A DNA stretch of 64,000 bases from the NCBI GenBank assembly GCA_946122785.1, contig CAMGYJ010000002.1, positions 70,845,724-70,909,723 on the forward strand, in the 5' to 3' direction. This document shows, one piece after another, positions 36,482-51,789 of this stretch. Position numbers and translations under genes: made by a program. The notes beneath the pieces are model-generated. The model had not been told where the DNA came from. It saw only the letters and a program-made list of their open reading frames with translations, and ran no database searches. The stretch comes from Linum tenue (Eukaryota; Streptophyta; Magnoliopsida; Malpighiales; Linaceae). Each line of letters starts with the position of its first letter. The first letter of the stretch is position 1.

Positions 36482-37734
36482 TAAGAGAAGATGAGGATGT
36501 CTTACTTACTAAACCATTCACAAAATCAGAAATTTGGGAAGCTTTGGTCGATTGTGATGGTGATAAGGCTCCGGGGTCCGATGGCTTTTACATTTGCATT
36601 TTATAAGAGATGCTGGGCTAGGATCAAGGCTAAATTTTTGAAGATTTTTATGGAATTTCATTCTTTTGGTTCTCTCCAGGTGTGCGGTTCATTCTTTCAT
36701 TTTCCTTGTCCCCAAGAAGGATTATGTTGAAGAAGTCAAGGATCTCTGACCTATTGGCCTTATGGGAAGCATCAACAAGCTGATTAATAAAGTTCTCTCT
36801 CGATGACACTGTGTGGTGCTTCCTAGCATTGTGTCTTACTACCAACATGCTTCTGTCCATGGTAGACAGATATCAGAAGTTGGTCTTATCTCAAATGAAC
36901 TCATTAATAGTAGGAGGAAAAGCAAAAAACCAGGCCTTAAATTCAAGCTTGACACTGAGAAAGCTTTTGATAGCGTCTATTGGAGTTGTTTGTTTAAGGT
37001 GCTCTCCAGATTTGGCTTTCCATCGAAATGACTGTATTGGATCAAGGGCGTTGTTTGCTCTCCTTTTCAAGCTCTCGGTCTTAATTAATAGAGAATCTAA
37101 GAGATTTTTTCCGGCTCATAAAGGCCTCAGACAAGGCGATCCTCTTTCCTCCAGCTTGTCCACTATGGTTATGGATGTTCTCTCCTTCTTGCTCTCTAGT
37201 GTGCCGGGCTTAATTGAAGGCTTTTTAATGGACGAGTTTTATCGGCAAGGTGAGGTTACTCACATGCTTTTTGTTGATGATACTCTCATCTTTTGTGATG
37301 TTTCTCACGAGCAAGTCCTCAACATCCTTAGCACTCTTGTTTGCTTTCAAGCCATCAATGGTCTTAAGATCAACTTGGACAAATCAATCATGTATACTAT
37401 GTGCAATGTTCCTATACCTGATTATTATGTCGTAATACTTGGTACTAAGGTTAACTCGACGACTCTTTGGGATACTTGTTTGCTCTCTAGTGTGCCGGGC
37501 TTATTATCATCACTCGACAGTTTGGAAACACTTCATCCCATCCAAAATTTGCTTCTTTGCTGTGTGAGCTTTGCTAGGGAGGAAGAAAATAACAACCATC
37601 TCTTCATCAATTGCAGTTTTGTGAAAGAAGTTTGGCATGGTTTATGTTTATTCCCGGATACCCGAGAGTCTGCTTCTTCGCCACACACTCCTTGCTCACT
37701 GATTCCTAAGCGTCTGGCCTGCACAGATGCACAC

Positions 37735-38790
37735 AGAGGTGGGCGCCTGGGCCCGTTAATCCTCTGGCGATCAAGTTAGTCCGGGGTTTAGATAGAGAAG
37801 TGTTTAACTCTAGTTTTTTAGTGTGAAAGTCCCCCCCTATAAATGCTACCTACCGGCCCTATTTACTCTCACCCAACTCTAGACCGGGCTCCTTCAACCC
37901 AGCTCCACGCTAGCGACACATTTAATGCTCCAAACTTCTGTCAGACTAGGCCCCTGACCGACATGTCAGGCCTCTGACAATTGATAGGCGCCCAACAGGG
38001 GGAACATAGGCAATCCGTACTTCTTTTGAGTTTCCTGAGTTTTGTCTTTAGGTTGCCCACTTCATGCATGGACCCGACCCAATAGGACTACCCATGGGCC
38101 TACCTCATAATGGAGCTTTTTCTTCTTCTACTAGATCATATTGTGCCCATATTTGGGCAGGCCCACGTAATACCCCCAACAATTACCCCCCAATTAGGCG
38201 CTCAACCTTCACTTCTTAAATGCCTAACTACGCCCTTTGACGCACTTGTTGCTTCCTATTCGATTGGCGTTTCTCACACACCTTTTGAGAGGCGCTCATT
38301 CTAGTAATACTCCCAAGATTGATCGTCATTTAGTGGCACTGATGCTCCCCATTCCCTTCAATCGGGGCGCCCTTACGTTTTCAAATGTTAGGCGTCGCCC
38401 CAATAGCACCCATCCACTCCGCGCGTACCTAAGAATTCACTTGTTGCAGGCGCCTAACCCCCTTTGGCCTTTCAATCGTCTTCTTTCGTCGAACCGGTCT
38501 GCGCGTGCTTGTACTCCCATCATGGGCTCCTGACTCACCAATGCTGGCCTGCACCTTTGACATACTCCTTTTAGCCTAGGCGTCTGCCGAATACCCCTTT
38601 TTTCTCGTCGTTGGCACCTCAATCTTTGGTGCCCTCATTTGAAGCACCTGGCCAACCTAGGCGCCTTTACATTTTCAAATGTTAGGCGCCACCCAATAGT
38701 GCCCATTCCTCTGTTGCTTCTGAGTTCGAGTTCTGACTTGTTCCCTTTTGGTCCCTTTTATTGACTCCAAGTCTCCAACCTGTAATAAAG
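37735..38790 (-). mobile_element. Remnant of a Gypsy element: LTR end plus adjacent internal DNA
   Basis: Read on the minus strand, a poly-purine run (ggggggtaattg) is followed by TGTTGGGGGTATTACGTGGG. This is the same arrangement as the 3' end of the TAT element in this window (gggggggcaattg then TGTTGGGGATGTATACATGG). On that reading 37735-38178 is LTR-like, and 38179-38790 is internal sequence with the same GCGCC/AGGCGC richness. The other LTR and coding parts are not present. The family link is inference from these short matches. Confidence 0.5.
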
Positions 38791-39242
38791 GACATAAAAA
38801 ACATGATGATCTATTAATAATATTAGTAAGGCAGCCAAGAACAGAAAATACGGTTGCTGGATATGATCACAAACATCCATCTAAAAAACACGGTTACTTG
38901 GCATAGCAACTCATACTTACATCCCCAAAGGAACAAGATCAACAGGAGCATATCCATGATCTTCTTAATCCTCTTATGCTTCTGTCAAAAAAAAAATCAC
39001 AGTGATAAGTTAAAATATTGATCATTTAGTAGTACAAGCTCCTTGAAAAATTCAGCAATCATCCATATTTTTTTTTATGGGCTATATAAAAAATCTTATT
39101 AATGCTCTATGTGCTCCCCCAACAAGGGTTACACATCTTGGTCTCTTTACAATTCTATACCTAAAACTGCAGAATCATCCATAATTCCTTCGACAGTATT
39201 ACAAAGCTCACTGTCTTAACAAGCTATTTAAACAGGAGGCTG
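38791..39242. other. Spacer, no feature seen
   Basis: AT-rich sequence between the Gypsy remnant and the hAT transposase relic. It may contain the missing left end of the hAT element, but no TAGGG or CAGGG terminus with a matching octamer is visible. Confidence 0.4.
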
Positions 39243-42140
39243 CTAAATGTTTATGCATTTTGACACTACTAGCAAAAAGTTACAAATATATGTTATAACA
39301 AGATCATTAAATGAATTAAGGTAGAAAAACTTACCGATACCAGGGAATGCATTATGAACCCCTATGGAGTGTCCAGAAGATTTCAACCAATCTTGACAGC
39401 TAATCAATGCTTCCACAGTAGTTGGTACTAAGTTGCTCCGATATGCATCAAGTACACGACCCCTAGTGCTGAATGTTGACTCCGAAGCCACACTTGTTAC
39501 AGGCACAGCAAGCACATCTTTTGCAATTCGTGCTAAGTGCTATGATTGGATACTTGGAAGAGTTGATTTTCCACCAGAATAAAATGTCAAATGCATCTGT
39601 TTCCCCCTCTGCAACTTCAGAAAGGTATCGCTGAACTTCTGACTTCCCTCCAATGCTAGCAGAAGATGCATGTTCCTTTGCAAACTAAAGTCTAAGAGCT
39701 TTTGCAGGATCTGTATTCAGTAAATCAGCAGAAATATCAAGGCTAGCAGCGGAAGTAGCATGTTTAGAGTGCCCAGAATTAGGATTTTCTTCCAAATAAT
39801 ACTCATACAGCTCAACCAGCTTTTTCTCAAGATCTTCTGCAAACTCAGCAGCCTTTTTCTCTCCGCAAAGTCGTGTCATGCAGTATTCCACATATTTTAG
39901 CTTATATATTGGATCTAGGACCACAGCTATGTGCAACAAAGAGTTCACATAATCGACCAGTATTTGGTAAACTTGGACAACATTCTGAAAGCCATTGAAC
40001 TCAATATTCGATCATTACTCTCAGTCATGGTCATGATGTTTTGCTGCAAAGCGACAAGCTCGTGGAAAAACTGGTTAGAAGTAGTATACTGAGCACCAGA
40101 AAGCTTAAGAGTGGCGTTGTAGAAAAGCCTCAAAAACTCGGTTAAACACTTAGCGTCTTTCCAGTCCTCACTAGAAGGTGGACCAAGCATTCTGAGCCTC
40201 TTTCTTCCTCTACCCCTTGTGCAAATAGATATCTCATTCTGCACACTAATGACATCTTGGTCCCCTCCATCTTCATCACCGCCTGTAAAGTATGAAACAT
40301 AGCGAGGATCATCAAACTCTTAACTTCTCAAAATCCTTCTCAAATTTCTCAGCAACTTCTAACATAAGAAAAATTGAGTTCCACCTTGTCTCAACATCTA
40401 GGCATATTAGCCGATCTTCTCCTCCTCAACACACTACATGAAACTTTGCAATCTCGCTGGAGAACTATTGACAAATCTAACTGCATTCCGAATCGTGATT
40501 ATTGCATCATCCAAATCTTTTAATCCATCTCGCACTATAAGATTCAGAATGTGAGCACAACATCGAACATGTATGTATGCATGCTCTAACACAGTCTGAG
40601 CTCCATCTTTAGTTCTCCTAATGATATGCTTAATAGCTCCATCGTAAGTACTCTCAATATCCACCGTGATTGTGAATATCTTCTCTATCCCCCAATCATC
40701 CAAGCAGCTAAGAACAGCCATCCCAATAGTCTCCCCTTTGTGATTAGCAATGTTGGGAAAACTCAAAATTTCTTGTGTATTTTGCATTGCTCATCAATCC
40801 AATGAGCTGTGAGACACATGTAGTTGATATTTTGAAGTGAAGTCCATGTGTCCATGGTCAAACACACCCACTGGTCTTTCAGAAGTTGCTTCAGTTTTTC
40901 CTTTTCTTCCACATACAAGCTCATACAATCCCTTTTGACAGTGTATCTGGAAGGAATAACCTACAGAGCCATTGAGTACTCTTTAAACCCTTCACCATCC
41001 ACAATTTTAAAATGCATCTCATCCACTACAATCATCTTAGCTAATGCTTTTCTTCCTACATCTGCAGTGTCTTTTGCACCAGCTGACTCCTAATCTTCTC
41101 ATATTCCTTACACTCCTCAATATGATTCTTCAAATTACTAGTTCCATGTTGTTTACCATTAGCAAAATATTCCTTCTTGCAATAATTGCAAGCAGCCTTA
41201 GGCATATCTGTACCTATCGTTTCAGCCACCATTGTGAAATGCTGCCAAGCCACAGATTTCTTTTTCCCTTCTGAGTTTCTAGCTCTTTTACATCCAACAA
41301 CTGCATCAGATTTAGGCTGCTAACTTGCTGCATTAGTATTGGGTGCTTGTGGTGAAGTTTGGATGTTTTGCCTCTGTTGCTTCCCATTCAGAACTTGATT
41401 GTTGCTGCCAATTTGATTAGCATTAACCTGTCATTGTAAAGGGAAGGTAACTCATTAATATACTTATGGCTAGTGTTAAGCCAAAGAACCATAGCATGCT
41501 GCCTACTATTGAAATAATAGATAATAGTGCAAGAATAGATAATAGTCAAACCAATTTGATTAGTATGCTGCCAACCTAATGACTGAATGGATAATAGTGA
41601 TATCCATCTCATAATTATGGGGAAAAGCTATCTCTTTTGGCCAATTTTGGCCAATTTTGGTAATGTAACTGCTGAGAAACCGACATTTGAATCATCATGC
41701 TTTCCCATTGTCCGCGAGCCCGGAAGAGCAGGGCAGCAAGTCCACTTGAATGGGAATTTCGATTGAGAAAGAGAGGAAGCTTGAGAAAAAGTTTCAATAA
41801 ACCGTATAGTAAGTTTGATTGAAAAGCAGTAAGGGGAGGAACTTGGAGTCAAAGTTGGAAACAAAAACTAATTAGGTTATGCATAGCAAGATTTTTGGAA
41901 GAAATCACTGGTGGCTGTCGGCTGGAAATTAGCATCACATCGTCAAATTGTGGAAGGGATGAGCTTGATGAGGGATTCTAGGGATTCATTGTCAATTTTG
42001 GGTGGATGGCAACCATACTTTGATGGGTTAGGCTGGAAGCAACCCACACCCCGCCTACTATACCCACCCATATTATATTATGGTGGATCGGATTTTAATG
42101 GGTTGATTTGGGTGGGTGAATCGCCCAATGCCCATCCCTA
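39243..42140 (-). pseudogene. RICESLEEPER/DAYSLEEPER-like hAT transposase, broken
   Basis: Minus-strand fragments occur in the normal order of a BED-finger hAT transposase. BED zinc finger at 41056-41340 (CNYCKKEYFANGKQHGTSNL, then NH...EC). Core with VDIESTYDGAI and CCAHILNLIVRDGLKD at 40434-40787. GRKRLRMLGPPSSEDWKDAK at 39945-40244. LDPIYKLKYVEYC at 39685-39948. C-terminal dimerisation region VPVTSVASESTFSTRGRVLD at 39243-39515. Frames change between pieces and stops occur, so it is inactive. The probable right terminus is CCCATCCCTA ending at 42140, preceded by GGGTGGGTG-type subterminal words. No left terminus was found. Confidence 0.85.
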
Positions 42141-42606
42141 TGTAAATGCATGTGCAGGGTGGATTTCCATTATACTAAGGAGAAAGGCTTATGTAACATC
42201 ACTCTAACATTGAGTAGAAAAACGAACCAAAACCAACAGAGTTCACGGGTTCTGGCCATCAAAGATGCTAAATATGACAGATTGGGCCAAGCTTAATGGC
42301 ATCGTGCAGTTTTCATTTCAATACCAACTCATCCCACACAATTTTGCTTCCAACAACACAAAACACACGTGTGATTCAATCCACCCTATCAGTTCAAAAT
42401 CATATTCTCAGTTGATCCTATCTTAAAGTCTCGACAATACCAACAACAAAAAAACCCTCTGCAGAATCACTGTATTCCCTAAACATAATAGATCCAAACG
42501 GGCCCATGAGCTTACCTTTTGCAAATCAAGAGTCCAAACCAATGCCGCAGTATGTTCTACAACTCAACATCAAGGCAAAAAAAACGAACTATCAGTCCAT
42601 CAAGCT
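41341..42606. other. Outer part of the hAT relic and 3' flank of NSF-B
   Basis: To 42140 this is the non-coding left part of the hAT transposase gene (5' on the minus strand) and its terminal region. From 42141 to 42606 is AT-rich sequence after the NSF-B stop. I see no D2-like coding sequence in it. Confidence 0.5.
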
Positions 42607-46394
<3,788 letters not shown>

Positions 46395-46690
46395 CGATGT
46401 CGGTGGTGGAGTGCCTCTTCTCCAACGCCTCGTTGCCGACGATGAAGGAAATCTGGCGGCGTCCTTAAGCTCGGAACCGGACGGCGGCCGCCGAGAGACG
46501 GTCGAGATTTTAGGGTGAAACTTGGATTTTCTTTTTCAGTCGATAAGGAAATGGAGAACAGGTTTGCGCTGTTCGTGAATTTTTACAGGGGTCAGGGCGC
46601 GGCCGCGCGGGTCATTTGGCTTTTTTAGGGTTTTGACCCGACCCTGACATGGTATAATAATAATTTGACTTTATAAAGTTGTCAAACCGG
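46395..46690 (-). promoter_or_regulatory. NSF-B upstream region, cut by a LINE
   Basis: About 300 bp of GC-rich then AT-rich sequence remain between the NSF-B start and the LINE. Any promoter must lie here or beyond the 5-kb LINE. No clear TATA box is seen. The last 13-15 bp form the left target-site duplication of the LINE. Confidence 0.4.
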
Positions 46691-46854
46691 GTTATTATTA
46701 TCCGAAAGACCTCGTTGATTGGAAAAAAAAAAAAAACCTCTCCCCTCTCTCTGCGCGGTTGGTTGCGACGAGTGGGAGCGTGGTTAGCGCCGTCGTGCGC
46801 ATCGCCGAGTGCGAGTCCCCGGCGTAGTGCGCCGACGGGGAAGACAGGGGCTCC

Positions 46855-47985
46855 ATGGGCCTATATAATCCCCTCCCCATGGCGTTGATTTGCAGTACTC
46901 TTCATTCTGCTGCGTGGTTCTCCTTTCCAAGCTTCCATTTCAATCGAGATCTATTCGCGATGGCAGAGGCTAGGGTTGTAGTTTTCGGTGATGCTGATGT
47001 CGCTCCAGGGGTTGAGCGAAACGAAAGGTCTCTGCTCGGGAAGGTGATTGGTCCGTCGCCACCAATTCGACAGTTACTTGTCACTTTGGGTGGGCTCTGG
47101 AACTGCTCCGGCTCGATCTCAATTCTTCCGGCGGAGGGCGACCTACTGCAATTCGTTTTCCCAACCGACGCGGATATGAATCGTGTTCTTAGACTGGCCC
47201 CCTGGATTTTGCCCAAGTATCTGGTGAACTTGGCCCCGTGGGTAGCGGTTTCTGCTGAAGGGGCTGAACAGATGTGGCGAGTGCCTCACTTCTTGCAATT
47301 CTGGGGGGTTCCATCATCGTGCTGCTCAAGGAAAATGGGCACCCTCCTTGGTGCTTACCTGGGGAAGACCGACCCTGGCGAGGTTCACCGCGCGAAGGAA
47401 ACGGCGGAGATCTATCTGCGAGCTCGGGTGTGGCTGGATTCCCGTCTCCCTCTCCCGGTCTCAGTCCCGGCGTCCCATGAAAAGTCAGGTAGGGGGGAAT
47501 TTACTGCTGCTGTGAAGTTCGAAAAACTCTCACAATTTTGCTATTTGTGTGGAGTGCTTGGCCACATTGGCCAGCAGTGCTCTCGCCGGGATGAACTTGC
47601 AGGCAAACCATCCCCGTTCGGCAGGCACCTGATCTCCAAGAAATCTGGTCCCAAAGTGAACAAACGGAGTCTGCTAGGCCGTCGGAACTTCACCTGGGTG
47701 CGACCTGAACTGGCCCCATCACCCTCGCAGGGTCGACAGAGTGCTCATCTGATGCTCCCAGCACCGGACCGGTTCCCTGAGCCTTGCTCTCCGGCAGCAG
47801 CCCCATCTGAAGGAGGCCATACAACCCCAATCCCTGCTCAAGGCCGACTGGGGGACCGAGACTTGATGATCGATGGACCAGAGTGGAAGAAACATAGACT
47901 TGAGGAGGATCCCTCCTTGATTGCTGCAGACAACAACGAAGTGGTGGAGGCAACCAGCCCTAACTGGTCCCATGATCCCAGATGA
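46855..47985 (+). CDS. LINE ORF1 protein, DUF4283-like with CCHC zinc knuckle
   Basis: An open frame of 376 residues. Plant L1 ORF1 proteins bind the element RNA and carry a DUF4283-type N-terminal domain followed by a zinc knuckle. The start at 46855 is the first in frame; the ATG at 46960 (MAEARVVVFGDADVAPGVER) is a more natural start. Residues around 120-175 (MWRVPHFLQFWGVPSSCCSR) match the GIP/W-rich core of the family. The knuckle is CYLCGVLGHIGQQC (CX2CX4HX4C). The C terminus is Pro/Ser-rich. The stop overlaps the ORF2 start as ATGA, suggesting coupled translation. ORF1 itself looks intact. Confidence 0.88.
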   Translation: MGLYNPLPMALICSTLHSAAWFSFPSFHFNRDLFAMAEARVVVFGDADVAPGVERNERSLLGKVIGPSPPIRQLLVTLGGLWNCSGSISILPAEGDLLQFVFPTDADMNRVLRLAPWILPKYLVNLAPWVAVSAEGAEQMWRVPHFLQFWGVPSSCCSRKMGTLLGAYLGKTDPGEVHRAKETAEIYLRARVWLDSRLPLPVSVPASHEKSGRGEFTAAVKFEKLSQFCYLCGVLGHIGQQCSRRDELAGKPSPFGRHLISKKSGPKVNKRSLLGRRNFTWVRPELAPSPSQGRQSAHLMLPAPDRFPEPCSPAAAPSEGGHTTPIPAQGRLGDRDLMIDGPEWKKHRLEEDPSLIAADNNEVVEATSPNWSHDPR

Positions 47986-50900
47986 GTATCATCGCGTGGA
48001 ATTGTCGAGGGTTAGGTTCCGCCCTGACGATTCCATCACTGTTTGGAGCTGTGTGCCGCTTTTCTCCTTCAATCCTTTGCTTGAGTGAAACAAAGAGAGA
48101 GGATGATTATGTAAATAAAAAACTGAATCGTTTAGGATATAATGTAGTATGTTGCGTGTCTCCAGTAGGGTTATCGGGGGGGTTAGCTCTAGCTTGTGCC
48201 CCTGCTGTTCAGTGTTCAGTGTTAGATAAGGATGCGTTCTATATCCTTGCGGAGCTACAGCATATAGTATGGGGGAATTTAGCTTTGTTCTTTGTGCATC
48301 TTAGTTCCATTGTACATATTCGTGCTTCCCAATTCAATGAACTGCTCCGTTTGATCTCGTTGAGTGTCTCCCCTGTCTTAGTGTTAGGCGACTTTAATTG
48401 TGTCCTATTTGCCTCGGAGAAGCAGGGAGGCCGCCCCCCTCCCTTCTCCATGGTTGAACAATTTCAGTCTTTCATTAACTCTGCAGGTCTCCAAGACTTA
48501 GGATTTGTAGGCCCCCCGTTCACTTGGTCTGTTTGTGTAGCTTACTCTGATTCCAAAGGTCCCTAATGCCGACTCGATGAAATAGATGAGACCCATAGGA
48601 CTTTGCCAGGTCTTTTATAAGATTATTTCTAAGGTTTTGTCTAACCGTTTGAGCCAGGTACTTCCGTCAGTAGTGAGTGCTGCCCAAAATGGCTTTGTTA
48701 AAGGCAGAGACATTTCGGATAACATCCTTATTGCTCAGGAGGTCATGCACTTTCTGAAGACAAAGAATCAAGGTAGAGATAAGTGGATGGCACTAAAACT
48801 AGACATGGAGAAGGCGTATGACCGCGTGGAATGGGGATTCTTATTTGGTGTCATGGAGGCGTTAGGATTTGATGCTAGATGGATAAAGCTAATAAAGGCT
48901 TGTGTAACCACTGTGTCCTTCTCTGTACAGCTGAATGGACACACACATGGCTACTTCCGCCCGGAACGGGGCATCCGACAAGAATGCTCGCAACTTTTGC
49001 AGCTCTTGAACCTCTATGAGACGGCCAGCAGGCAGAAGATTAACCTTCAGAAATCAAAGGTGTGCTTTAGTTCAAATGTGACGGCTCAAGAAGCTTCGGA
49101 GCTAGCTGCTGCCTTGGGGGTTGATTCGATTGGAGAACTGGACCGCTACCTGGGATTGCCAGCACAGATTCATCGCTCCAAGGTACAGACCTTTAGATTC
49201 CTCGAGGATGGATTGGCTCAATGCATTCAGAATTGGAAATCCAAGGCGCTGTCCTTAGCAGGGAAAGAGGTGGTCATCAAGGTAGTTGGCTCTGCCATCC
49301 CAGTGTACGCGATGCTCTCGTTCCGACTCCCCACCACCACTTGTCGTCGGATGAATAGTCAGCTTTCGAGGTTTTGGTGGGCTAGTCAGGACAAAGACAG
49401 AGGGATGCACTGGATTTCATGGCCGGCTGTCTGTGTTAGTAAATTTCGAGGGGGCCTGGGCTTCAGGGACTTCGACCTCTTCAATGTAGCGATGCTCGCG
49501 AAACAAGCTTGGAAGTTGTTGCAATCTCCATCATCAACACTGGCCCAATTGTACAAAGCGCGCTACCACTCCACTTGTGAGTTCCTTCGAGCCCCAACAG
49601 GAAACCGCCCATCCTGGGCATGGCAAGGGGTCCTCGAAGGGAGAAGATTGCTACTCAAAGGACTACGGTGGCAGGTAGGTTGTGGAACAGCCATCAGGAT
49701 TCTGGATGACCTATGGCTGCCCACTACTCCCCCATCTTCCCCTTCCCTGCTTCCAGGTACTTCGCTTCCTAACCCCTTTGTTGCTTGCCTCATTAATCCG
49801 TTGACGAGAGCGTGGAACCAGGACCTCCTTCAAGCCCTTTTCACCCCTGACAGCATTAAATGGATTTTGGCAATTCCGATTCCTTTATCTCCCAAGCCGG
49901 ACCGTCTTATTTGGCACTACTCGGAATCCGGCCAGTATACTGTCGAATCGGGATACCATTTGTTATCGGATGAACGTGCTGATTTATTTAACAATCTTCC
50001 TTCTTCGTTGGATAACAGGTTCTGGAAAATTCTTTGGAGTTTACCTGTCCCTCCAAAATTGCGTGTGTTTTTGTGGCGAGTAGTCAGGGGCTTCCTGCCG
50101 TGCCAATCCGTGCTGCACACTAGGGCTGGGCATGCGGGCGGATCATCCGCGGGTTTGGGCCGACCCACCCGCATTTGACCCGAATTTCGTTAAATGGGTG
50201 GGTCTGTGGGTGGGTGACGGGTTGCGTTGGGAGCCATCCGCCGGGTGGTGGGTGGGTTGTGGGTGAGTGTGCGGGTGACCCGCTCAACCCAACAGCAAAA
50301 AGATCAAAGTCGTTGGCGCTAAAGAGAGGAGAGTGGAGACGTTAGATATAAACTCGGACTGCTCCTGGAATTTGAACCTCAAAGCCAACCTTCCAAATAG
50401 AGATCCCCTCTTCTTCCCTTTACTTTTTCCTCTTATTTTTGTGCCTAGATCACTGCTCTTTCCTTTGTGGAATTATTTTTCTTAGTTTCTTGCACCTAAT
50501 AATCATCTCAGTCTGTAGAAAACTCTTTCATAATAGAATTTCTATCCAATTTAAGAACTAATTCGACATTTTTCCCCCTATTTCAACTTCTTGTTTCCCT
50601 CGATGATTCTCTTCACCTATTATCATGTCAAATTGACACATTTATATTATATACATTGTGATGTGGGTGAACCCACAAACCCACCCGCATCATCCACCAT
50701 CCGCCCGACCCAACCCGAGACTAAATGTGGGTGGGTGATGGGTTAAAAATTATCAATCCGTTTAAGCGCGGGTGGGTGCATTTTATGTTCAAAATCCACC
50801 CGACCCACCCAATGCCCACCCTACTGCACACAAAGAAGCTCTGCGAATCTGCTTTGTGTCCTGTGTGCTCGGATGGGATGGAATCAATTTCCCATTGTCT

Positions 50901-51681
50901 TTTTGATTGCAGGATCGCGCGTGGAGTCTGGGAGTTGGCGGGGAAAGCGCAGCTTAGGGAGGAGTTAGCAGAGCTACCTACCCACGAGGCCTGGGTACAA
51001 GTGTTAACCTCTAGACACCTCAGTAAATTAGAAATGGCGGAAATCGTGTTCCTAACATGGCGGATATGGAAAGCGCGCTGCTGGTCCTGCTATGACCACA
51101 TCCAGTATCTTCCCGGGCCTCTGTTTCGGCAATTTCAGCACCAAAGAGAGGAATGGACAGCAGCAACCACGTCCCCAGCAAGTGCGTTGCCCTGTCAGCC
51201 GGGGCAAAATCATCAGCAGCTCGAACCTTATTGCCCACCAGGCGGTTTCCTGGTTAGATTTGATGGAGCTACACGGCAGGAGGTCGGTGGCAGCGTAGGA
51301 TTCGTGGGGTTCGCATCGGCCGGGGTAATTTCGTTTGCGCACGGTAAGTACTACTCTGGCTTATTTGATCCATTCATTATGGAACTGTTAGCATTACGGG
51401 ATGCAATGGACTGGTGCTTAACTCGGGGCCTTTCCTCTGTTTGTTTCTGTGGGGACTCCCAAACGGTGATTCGGCGAGCTTCGGAGGCGCGACAAGACCA
51501 CAATCGTGGGGGAGCGATATTGGAAGAAGTCCGGCAGATGCAAGAATCCTTCGCGTTTATTCGTTTTGTATTTTCTCCTCGTAGAACTAACAGGGCTGCC
51601 CATTGCGTGGCGAAAACAGCTCTTGCATCGGCTAATCAGCTTTTGGCTGATTTCCGCTATCTATTTTTTAACAATCTATAA
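47982..51681 (+). pseudogene. LINE ORF2 (endonuclease, RT, RNase H), disrupted
   Basis: 47982-48530: APE-type endonuclease start (MSIIAWNCRGLGSALTIPSL, LSETKRED, VLGDFN). Near 48535 a deletion joins the middle of the endonuclease to the RT N terminus out of frame, with a further stop (TAG) before MRPIGLCQVFYKIISKVLSN at 48586. The RT then runs through FVKGRDISDNILIAQE and KLDMEKAYDRVEW to RGIRQ; there a second deletion jumps to LLNLYETASRQKINLQKS, removing the catalytic (F/Y)ADD. 49300-50110: thumb and zf-RVT (FWKILWSLPVPPKLRVFLWR). A hAT MITE interrupts at 50121. 50832-51681: zinc-binding C-terminal part and RNase H (FDGATRQEVGG, ELLALRDA, GDSQTVI). Cannot support its own retrotransposition. 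Confidence 0.93.
50121..50823. mobile_element. hAT MITE inserted in LINE ORF2
   Basis: Ends TAGGGCTGGGCATGCGGG and CAATGCCCACCCTA; perfect 8-bp target-site duplication ctgcacac (50113-50120 and 50824-50831). Removing the element and one duplication restores the ORF2 reading (...CQSVLHT then KKLCES). Length is 703 bp with GGGTGGGTG/CACCCACCC subterminal repeats at both ends and an AT-rich core. The subterminal words resemble those at the right end of the RICESLEEPER-like relic (42000-42140), so the two may be related; inference. Confidence 0.95.
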
Positions 51682-51789
51682 TTCCCTATCTAATACATAC
51701 TACCTTTGCCAAAAAAAAAAAAAAAAGTTGTCAAACCGGTTTGGAAAAGTTTTCTTATTATCTCTGGAGACAAACAAAACATATAAAAT

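Larger units (their letters stand above)
34645..37700 (+). mobile_element. L1-type LINE relic (ORF2 part), split by a nested MITE
   Basis: Before the MITE the plus strand reads GDRNSGFFHQMANYRRKFNH and DILSFYQNLSQEDIVDRPFP, the linker between endonuclease and reverse transcriptase of plant LINEs. After the MITE the same element continues with EDEDVLLTKPFTKSEIWEAL, DKAPGSDGFY, RQGDPLSS, LFVDDTLIF and, near 37560-37660, a zf-RVT-like HLFINCSFVKEVW. The text changes frame and contains stops, so the element is dead. Neither true end nor a target duplication is visible. The open frame at 36811-37779 is the longest surviving piece. Confidence 0.85.
46691..51726 (+). mobile_element. L1-type LINE, nearly full length but defective
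   Basis: Target-site duplication gttgtcaaaccgg occurs at 46678-46690 and 51727-51739, with extra A bases merging into the poly(A) tail (51710-51726). This fixes both ends and the plus orientation. Contents in order: ORF1 with a zinc knuckle, then ORF2 with endonuclease, reverse transcriptase, zf-RVT and RNase H. Two internal deletions and a hAT MITE at 50121-50823 disable it. The GC-rich 5' region (46740-46860) could hold the internal promoter. Confidence 0.95.

Noticed and set aside
42141..42606. Possible D2 remnant of NSF-B
   Set aside because: The AT-rich sequence has no NSF-like reading on the minus strand.
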